Shown here: one piece after another, positions 57,101 to 64,000 of the stretch
Numbering within the stretch: position 1 is the stretch's first letter
How the letters are laid out: each line of letters opens with the position of its first letter
Origin: Neolentinus lepideus HHB14362 ss-1
Taxonomy: Eukaryota; Basidiomycota; Agaricomycetes; Gloeophyllales; Gloeophyllaceae
NCBI GenBank assembly: GCA_001632425.1
Contig: KV425582.1
Span: forward strand, 190,611 to 254,610
DNA length: 64,000 nt
Direction: 5' to 3'
Program-made: the position numbers and the translations under genes
Notes under the pieces: generated by a model
Database searches by the model: none
Seen by the model: the letters and a program-made list of their open reading frames with translations, nothing else
Told to the model about the DNA's origin: nothing

Positions 57101-59438
57101 ACCGGTCTCTGGGCACCGTGGAGTTGCGCGTGTCTGACCTTGCGCAAGACTCGGAAGATCCTCAGTATTACTTTGCCAGCACGGGCAGAAAGGAGGCGCA
57201 GGACCCTATCAAACTCGACAAGGGTAACTCGTACAAGGGTCGTCTTCACTACACTGCCGAGTTCATCCCTGCGTTGGCACTGAAGTGGAACGACTTCTCT
57301 TCCGGACCCAACGAGCTTGAGCGAGCTGCTCAGAATGCTTCCGGCGACGAGGACGGTGGCGTTGTGATGGACGATGACGGATCTTCCGTGTCAGGCTCGG
57401 ACGTCGGGAACGAGGATGTACCTACAGGGATCACTGCCACCAGACCGGTGGGTTCCACGGTCCCCAGGGGCCATAAGAAGAGTGCGAAGTCAACGGACAC
57501 GGTGCGGTCGACTGCTAGTGCTGTTACTACAGGGACCACCAAGACTAATGGGTCGGCTGCTCCTTACGACGCCGGTGGGGAGGCCCCCGAGGCCGATGTA
57601 CAGGAACCGAATGGTAATGCTCCACCTCAGAAAGAGGAGAAGGGCATTGTGATGTCCAAAGAGGAGCTCCTGCGCGAACGTGAGTGGCTTTGCTCATGAT
57701 TCGACAGAAATATAACTAATCAGAATTACAGAGTCGGGTGTCGTTATTATGAACGTTATCTCCGGTCAACTAGCCAAGAAGGCGCGTCTGGAGGTGCTGC
57801 TTGATGACGGTTATTGGCCTGCATTCAGTACTGTCAGGGCCCGGAGTACGCATGCACAGTGGGAGCATGTTGGGGAGGGCTTCGTCAAGGAGCTCGATTT
57901 CGGCAGGGTGTGGTTGAGATTGAACGAAGCTGACGAAGGCGACAAGGATGATGTGATTGCGGAGTGGAAGGGAGCTGCAAAGGCTTTCCTGGAACAAACT
58001 TTTGTGAGTTGGGCTGCATATCACGTTGCTGCGGTCCAGTTATTGAAGGTTTTGTGAAGGACGGTCCGTCGAAGTTCACCCTGTACGACAATGACGGGAA
58101 GGCGCACTCTGTTGTCGAACTGGAATCGCGATATGTTCCTGTTCCGGTGAAGCTTGAGCCTCGTGAAAGCATTAACAATCAGGGCTCACTCCAACTAACA
58201 CTTCTCGACGGTCGTGACATCCATGGGGTTGATCGTGGAGGCAAATCGGATCCGTTCGCCGTATTCAATCTCAATGGCGCACGTGTCTACAAGTCGCAAA
58301 CCAAGAAGAAGACCCTCAATCCAGAGTGGAATGAGGCCTTCATTGTCCAAGTGGCCTCTCGAGTTGGTGCCGACTTCGAGGTTGAAGTCTTCGATTGGAA
58401 CCAAATCGAACAAGCGAAGAAGTTAGGGTCAGGCAAGATCGACTTGAGCGACATCGAACCGTTTGAAGCCATCGAAAAGGTCGTTTCTTTGTCGTCTCAA
58501 AAGCATGGTGACAAGGGCGAAGTCCGGGTCCGAATGGTCTTCCAACCGGAGATCATTACCAAGAGTCGCAAAGCCACTTCGACGTTCTCAAGTGCAGGGC
58601 GCGCCATGACTCAAATAGGGCATATGCCTGTAGGCGCAGGCAAAGGCGTGATTCATGGAGTTGGTTCAGTGTTCAAGAGTAAGGACCACGCGAAGCAGAA
58701 TGGTGGTGTGGATGGGTTTGAGATGCCGAATGAGCCAGCTCCTGGGCAGGCTTCGCAACCCATTGGTTCCACGACCTCTGCGGACTTGAGCACTGGCGGA
58801 GCTAATATGAATTTCCCGTCCAACGCGTCCGTAAGCAGCTTAGACACAAACGGAGGATTGGGTACTCTCAAGGTTACTGTCATGGACGCCAAAGATTTGT
58901 CGGCCGGAGGGGACTCGCCCAAGCCTTACGTTGTAGTCCGGGTGGGAGACAAGGAGTACAAGACGAAACATGCGGGCAAGACACTGACTCCGGAGTGGTG
59001 CGTATGATGCCTGAGATCGTTCTTCCGTTATTGAATGCACCGCGTTTCAGGAACGAGACGTTGACATTCGGCGCTGGCCCTATGACGCCCAAGCTCTACG
59101 CGTGGATCCATGATCATAAAACGCTGGGGAAGGACAAATTATTGGGCTCGGGCGAAGTCGATGTATGATCAAGTTTCTCGCATTTTCATTGCGCATTGCT
59201 AAGTAGCATCTCTATACAGATCTGGCGCCACATACAACCAACTGGTGTAACTTCAGCTGAAGTCCTGGCGGAGCTTAGGGAAGGACAAGGCCTCCTGCGA
59301 CTGCGCCTAGAGTTTGACGCTGATGCCAGCTTGGCTTTGGGACGGAGATCAAGCATCTCGAGTAACTACCGCACCTCGTCCTTCTCCTCACCGTCAAGAT
59401 TCAGCTTGAGTCGGAAGCGGCAGCCGTCGGATGAATGA
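54153..59438 (+). CDS. Tricalbin-like ER-plasma membrane tether with SMP and five C2 domains
   Basis: Tricalbins (extended-synaptotagmin family) tether the ER to the plasma membrane and move lipids through the SMP domain. The N-terminus MAAPNGSAQQMAEVN is followed by a disordered acidic part, a hydrophobic hairpin (AALIFF, FGWGWLFIVLAIS) and the SMP domain (ESADWINNFLDRFWLIYEP to the QIPGLSPFIRDM region). C2 domains follow, starting LQVTIQSGRSLKG, VRLTLHQAKDLDPSK, VKLWIDRATDVK, LQLTLLDGRDIHGVD and LKVTVMDAKDLSAGG. C2-type Asp clusters are visible in several (SDPYVRVQ, SDPFAVFN). A Ser/Pro/Gly-rich linker lies near residues coded at 57350-57650. About a dozen introns, several in quick succession at 56610-57100, interrupt the gene. 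It ends QPSDE. Start at the first ATG. Confidence 0.92.
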
Positions 59439-59865
59439 GCGGAGTGATGAGGACGGTAGCAAAATACCTTAGTGGACGGACACCAGTTATACTATGATAC
59501 TTTATATTCTGCAGCCTATATCGCTAATCGATAATGTTGTCTATATGTCACAACGGACGATTTGTATGATCCGATGCCTGTATTTGTATCAGCACTTCGC
59601 AATAAATACTTCAGCGTATTTGCCTGCCTGCATCGGGCGTCTCGTGACATATTAACTTGAATACACCTCCATAATGAGTAACTATCTAGCAGCCACATAT
59701 TTCCTCCGGGTCCCGAGTCGGTGATCCGTCAGTATACTCTGGAAGACATGTCTCACTCGACTTGTTGCAACCGTACGCTTATTGGTATCTCTCGTCGAGC
59801 CCAGTACTCGCATTCTACACTGGGCTGACCCCCTACGCGACACCTCTTCCGACTTTTCGTCAAGC
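59439..59865. other. Intergenic DNA before the first UCH gene
   Basis: No gene is supported; tricalbin 3' flank and UCH promoter. Confidence 0.45.
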
Positions 59866-60664
59866 ATGACTGATTCGAAACAAATGTACCGGAAACACTT
59901 CGTCCCCCTCGAGTCGAACCCAATTGTTTTCACAGACCTTATCCACAAACTTGGCGTGTCTCAGTCCCTAGCCTTCAGCGATGTCCTCTCCATCGACGAT
60001 CTAGAGCTCCTGGCATTTGTACCTCGCCCTGTGCACGCCCTGATCCTGGTCTTCCCCACCTCACCTACATATGAGGTGCGGAAAGCTGAAGAGGAGGCCA
60101 CCCGAGTTGAGTACACAGGTAGCGGTGCGGACGAAGACGTGGTCTGGTTCAAGCAGACGATTAACAACGCCTGCGGCCTATACGCTATCCTCCACGCAGT
60201 CTCGAACGGCGATGCGCGGCAGCACGTCGGTTAGTGTCTCACTGCTCCTTTGCTTCGCCAAGAGATATCTGTAGTGCTTTCTAGACGAAGATTCTACGCT
60301 CGGGAAAATCCTCGGCAAGGTCGTGTCTCTTGGGCCTGAAGAAAGAGCACTTGTCTTGGAGGAGTCGGCGGAGCTGGAGAAGGCGTATGCTGCTGCTGCG
60401 ACGCAGGGAGATTCTATCGCACCGGATAACCCTGCAGATGAAGTGGATTTTCACTATATTTGTCTTGTGAAGTCTGCAAAAAGCGGGCATTTATATCGGA
60501 TGGATGGGGACTCGAAGGGGCCGATGGATCTTCGACTTAGGATGGCAGAGGGAGAGGATCTGCTCACTGAAAGTGCGCTGAGTGTCGTTCGCGAGTATTC
60601 TGACTTGGAGAACGGTGAGAATCTGCACTTCAATCTTATGGCGTTGGGTCCGAACGAAGATTAG
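59866..60664 (+). CDS. Ubiquitin C-terminal hydrolase, UCH-L3/YUH1 type (triad intact)
   Basis: A deubiquitinase of peptidase family C12 that trims small adducts from the ubiquitin C-terminus. Two exons (59866-60229, 60285-60664) encode 247 residues. The N-terminal boxes are KHFVPLESNPIVFTDLIHKL and SIDDLELLAFVPRPV. The active site is complete: oxyanion Gln and nucleophile Cys in VWFKQTINNACGLYAI, general-base His in VDFHYICL, and Asp in HLYRMDGD. The crossover loop region is GPEERALVLEESAELE. The start ATG gives the family N-terminus. It lies 282 bp before a tandem paralogue that lacks two of these residues. Confidence 0.93.
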
Positions 60665-60946
60665 TGGAGGAATATACGCTGATATGTGCGGTTCGTGCGG
60701 TTCATGACTTCTCGATTTCGGTACGTCCTGCGCGTGATATGTGCTACGGCCAATACCATGAGCGGTTTCATGTCTCGCTGTTCTTTGTTGTATCATAATA
60801 TTACAACGTGTCTTCCTGCTGCGCTCCGGCGTCGTCAGCTCCATGTGACGGTCACGAATGGCGGACCCGAAGACCATCCACATACGCGTAATCGCTATCC
60901 AACTAACCTGTCGCCTTACATTTCCTAGAACTGTACGATACAGACC

Positions 60947-61753
60947 ATGGCAGACGCACCTGGCGCGAAGAAAGCCTGGATCCCCCTGGAGTCCAACCCA
61001 GAAGTCTTCACAGAACTTCTCCACAACCTTGGTGTGTCCGAATCTCTGGCTTTCACCGACGTCCTCTCGCTCGACGATCGCGATCTTCTGAGTCTTGTTC
61101 CGCGTCCGGTGCTCGGCCTGGTGTTTGTCTTCCCTGGCCAGGAAATCTCCCCGGCGTACCAGAAGGCGCGCGCTGAACAGGAGGCGGGCAGGGAAGTATA
61201 TCAGGGTAGTGGGCCGGAGGAGGACGTGTTGTGGTTTAAGCAGACGATTGGGAATGCGTGCGGGCTGCATGCGTTGCTGCATGTGGTGACGAATGGGCCT
61301 GCGAGGGAATATATAAGTGAGTCTATGTCTGTGTGTACTGGGGCTGATGAGGTTGGTTCTAATCGGGCTGGGATAGAGCACGACTCCATCCTCTCCCACT
61401 TCCTTGACACTGCCGTACCCTTGACGCCTAAGTCGCGGGCTCTGGTACTTGAAGACTCCGTCGAGCTCGAGGCGGCGCATACAGCGGCAGCACACAAAGG
61501 TGACTCAGTTGTGCCCCCAGATCCGAATGTAGAAGCGCAATTTGGGTACATCGCGTTCGTCAAGTCGCAGAAGAACGGGCACCTCTACCAGATGGCTGGC
61601 TATTACAAAGGACCGATTGATATGGGACCGATGGGGGAGGACGAGGATTTGTTGAGTAAGAGTGCGTTGGATGCTGTTAGGGAGTTCATTGACAGAGAGA
61701 AGGGAAAAACTGTAAACTTTAGCTTGTTGGCTTTGGTGCCAGTTCAGGACTAA
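60947..61753 (+). CDS. UCH-like protein, tandem copy lacking catalytic His and Asp (probable pseudoenzyme)
   Basis: This is a paralogue of the upstream UCH: MADAPGAKKAWIPLESNP, HNLGVSESLAFTDVLSLDD and FKQTIGNACGLHALLH align with it. The Gln and Cys of the active site remain, but the His position reads QFGYIAF (Gly where the neighbour has FHY) and the Asp position reads LYQMAGYY (Ala where the neighbour has MDG). The frame is open throughout, including 61317-61376, a 60-nt GTGAGT-to-ATAG intron without stops; splicing gives 248 residues and joins EYIK to HDSILSHFL as in the family. An open frame with good conservation elsewhere suggests a kept ubiquitin-binding role and not a dead gene, but this is inference. 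Confidence 0.85.
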   Translation: MADAPGAKKAWIPLESNPEVFTELLHNLGVSESLAFTDVLSLDDRDLLSLVPRPVLGLVFVFPGQEISPAYQKARAEQEAGREVYQGSGPEEDVLWFKQTIGNACGLHALLHVVTNGPAREYISESMSVCTGADEVGSNRAGIEHDSILSHFLDTAVPLTPKSRALVLEDSVELEAAHTAAAHKGDSVVPPDPNVEAQFGYIAFVKSQKNGHLYQMAGYYKGPIDMGPMGEDEDLLSKSALDAVREFIDREKGKTVNFSLLALVPVQD

Positions 61754-62088
61754 AGCCATATTTTCGTTCCTCCCAAGTGAAGGCGACTGCTGCTGCAAAT
61801 TGGGCATTGGCATCATGACCTGGCAGCGGGACTGAACTGATTATTTCCACAAAAAATATTGTCATGTTGATTATCCCTTGAAAGTAATTGCTGAGAGTGG
61901 CGAAGGGTGGCGTAGGGTGGGTTTTGGGATGCTGTCAGGGTCAAGATGCGTCCAATGATCTGACCATTCTAATTTACGCGACGCGTTCCACGCACGTGAG
62001 AAGCCGATCACATCCAAAGCTATAGCTGGCACTCTTCCTCCATCTTACACCTTATACCTCTCTTTCTCCACCTCGTGAGGGTGTCAGC
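61754..62088. other. Intergenic DNA before ALG10
   Basis: No gene is supported. A near repeat GGCGAAGGGTGGCGTAGGGTGG lies at about 61898-61919 (split units GGCG-A/T-AGGGTGG). ALG10 promoter is expected here. Confidence 0.45.
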
Positions 62089-63973
62089 ATGGCCTCCCCC
62101 ACGCACCATCTCGTCTTTACTAGCATATGTATCATTGTTCTGCGCGAGCTGAATGGGATCGTGACGGAGCCATACATGGTATGGTATAGGTGTCGCAATG
62201 TAGCAAGTCTTATAGCTAATTGTTTGCTAGGATGAACCGTTTCATGTGCCGCAGGCGCAGGCGTACTGTGATGGACGGTTTGACTATTGGGATTCAAAGA
62301 TCACTACACCTCCGGGACTGTGAGTTTCGATCAATTACACCGGACGAAGTGAGTGAGCGGCTGTTGAATATGTTTGGTCTGCAGCTACGTCCTGAGCCTG
62401 GTCCTGAAGAAAATATTTTTGCTCAAATGCAACCTGCAGATGCTCCGCCTAACACCGATGTTCTCCCTCATCGGACTTCCCATAGCCTTAACATATCTGC
62501 TGTGCTACCATCAACGCGTTCGGCCGCCTGCGTCTCTGCTCACGCCTACGCTCGAGTCCGTCATTGTCTCTGGGTTTCCTATCGCATGGTTCTTCGGCTT
62601 CTTGTATTACACCGAGGTGCCGAGCTTGCTGTTTGTGGTGTGCACAGTTGTGGCGGCGACGCAGGGAAAGCATTGGTTGGCTGGGGTGGTAAGTCGCTTC
62701 TATTCGCAATCTAATCTTCACTGCCAATCTTCCCTATTCACCAACCTCTTCCCTCATTCCCCACGACGTGGTGTGAGATATAACTGACTAATTGCAAGGA
62801 TGGTAGTTAGGCCTCATTAGCTGCACGTTCCGTCAGACGAACGTTGTATGGGTTCTATACGCCTACGCTTCGAGTCAGTTGATGTACCTCCGCTTCCGCC
62901 GCGCGGCATCGAATGAGGGTGCCCGTGCGCTTGCGAAATTGCACGATCCCCCCGCGTTGGAGGCAGGTTCAGGTGTGTTTTGCTTACCCTTAGCCTTGTT
63001 CTTGGATGGTTCAATGGTTCTATGTTTCAGGTGACATTTTGCAGTCGATCGTGAGCGCACCCAAGGTGCTACCGGATATCTTGCCGAACTTTGTGCCATA
63101 TGGGGTTGTCGTCGCATTGTTTGCGGCCTTTGTGGCTTGGAACGGGGGGATCGTGCTGGGTACGCCTGTGGGTTGACTTTGTTGAACGAAATAGCTGACA
63201 CGATATTGTACAGGTGACAAATCCAACCATATTCCGTCCTTTCATGTCCCGCAGTTGTACTACTTCGTCGGCTTTACGACTATTTTTGCATGGCCAGTTT
63301 TGATCAGCGGACAAGGGGGGATATCGTCGTTGATTAAAGAAGTCCGATACAGGATGATTGGAACACTACGGTACCTATATCTGTTTCATCCGACTTCGTG
63401 GCTGACATGCTTTTGACAGGCGTGCTATGATCACTGTGCTTGTTTCTGCAGTAATGGCGGTCACAATATCCAAATTCACGTCAGTTAAATTGAATATCGT
63501 TGATGTCAAACGCAGCTAACAGTGGTGCAGTATACACCATCCTTTCTTACTCTCCGACAATCGTCATTATACGTTCTATGTCTGGAGACGGATATTCCTC
63601 TTACATCCAGTTGTCCCGTATCTTCTGATACCCGGCTATATAGCCTGCGCATGGGCGTGGTTCCTGCGTGTTGGTACGTTCATGCGCACTAGCTTCGAAG
63701 GTGCTTTGTTAAACTTAGTACGCCGCAGGTCGAGATCAGACTCTGCTCCAAACCCTCCTGCTGCCTGTCTTTGTGCTGCCTACCCTTCTTCCGACGCCCC
63801 TGCTGGAGCCTAGATATTTCCTCATTCCATACGTCCTGCTACGTGCGCAGGTCGCAGATGTCCCGCGATGGGGCGTGCTCCTCGAAGGGGCGTGGTACGC
63901 AGCGATCAACGCGGCGACAATGTGGGTGTTCCTGTACAGAGAAAGGGAGGATGTTGGGCGTTTCATGTGGTAG
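62089..63973 (+). CDS. alg10: ALG10/DIE2 alpha-1,2-glucosyltransferase
   Basis: The ER membrane enzyme that adds the last glucose from dolichyl-phosphate-glucose to the lipid-linked N-glycan precursor. It starts [15 protein letters not shown] with a membrane helix. The family motif [13 protein letters not shown] is followed by [16 protein letters not shown], whose acidic residues lie in the luminal loop. Many helices follow ([74 protein letters not shown]). Later boxes are [41 protein letters not shown] and [13 protein letters not shown]. It is spread over about nine exons, with a stop at 63971-63973. All expected motifs are present, so it is complete. Confidence 0.92.
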
Positions 63974-64000
63974 CATAGCTGGGTGTGTACCCAATTCTAT

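Noticed and set aside
60491..61495. 334-codon minus-strand frame spanning the two UCH genes
   Set aside because: It crosses the intergenic region and lies antisense to two well-supported genes, with no family signal.
1..64000. CRISPR arrays, bacterial operons, phage or rRNA genes
   Set aside because: No regularly spaced repeats, Shine-Dalgarno-linked gene strings, phage genes or rRNA sequence was seen; the window is intron-rich fungal nuclear DNA.

Overview
The window is nuclear DNA from a filamentous basidiomycete, probably an Agaricomycete. The evidence is gene-dense DNA, many introns of about 45-60 nt with GT-AG ends and CTAAC-like branch sites, and basidiomycete versions of familiar fungal genes: NPL4, a PHO85-type CDK, UTP5, external NADH dehydrogenase, ALG10, a tricalbin and UGO1. 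Gene models were built by eye; where exon phases could be tracked they are given. Splice calls are inferences from sequence.

Left accessory region (1-7.7 kb). The window opens in what looks like the last exons of a UstYa-type (DUF3328) gene. A second, nearly complete UstYa-type gene follows (929-1654), then three tandem copies of a tiny secreted-peptide gene (2155-2365, 3196-3409, 3752-3964). Each peptide gene has a signal peptide, one intron at an identical position and a cysteine-free acidic tail of 21 residues, and each has a TATA box exactly 56 nt before its ATG. A GNAT acetyltransferase (4600-5618, minus) and a single-pass membrane protein (6787-7744) follow. UstYa-family oxidases next to signal-peptide-bearing precursor genes are the hallmark of fungal dikaritin-type ribosomal peptides, so this is the best candidate for an undescribed system in the window. 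It contains no recognisable Kex2 repeats and an altered oxidase motif, so if it is such a system it is not a textbook one.

Middle region (7.7-30.5 kb). NPL4 (minus) is followed by a decayed tandem copy of its own last exon. Next come a 0.8-kb stretch bounded by inverted repeats, a Nudix-like membrane protein, glycerol dehydrogenase, a dead MFS transporter and a long gene desert (about 17.7-20.9 kb). After these lie a conserved basidiomycete protein, a 17-exon external NADH dehydrogenase, a GH30 glycosidase and a secreted beta-lactamase-like serine hydrolase.

Right housekeeping region (30.9-64 kb). A PHO85-like kinase and UTP5 are divergently transcribed. They are followed by a MutM-type DNA glycosylase, an MFS transporter, two conserved proteins without a known role, mitochondrial ribosomal protein mL43 and two small unknown genes. 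Two tandem UGO1-like carriers, a tRNA-Gln(CTG), a five-C2-domain tricalbin, two tandem ubiquitin C-terminal hydrolases and ALG10 complete the window. The second hydrolase has lost the catalytic His and Asp.
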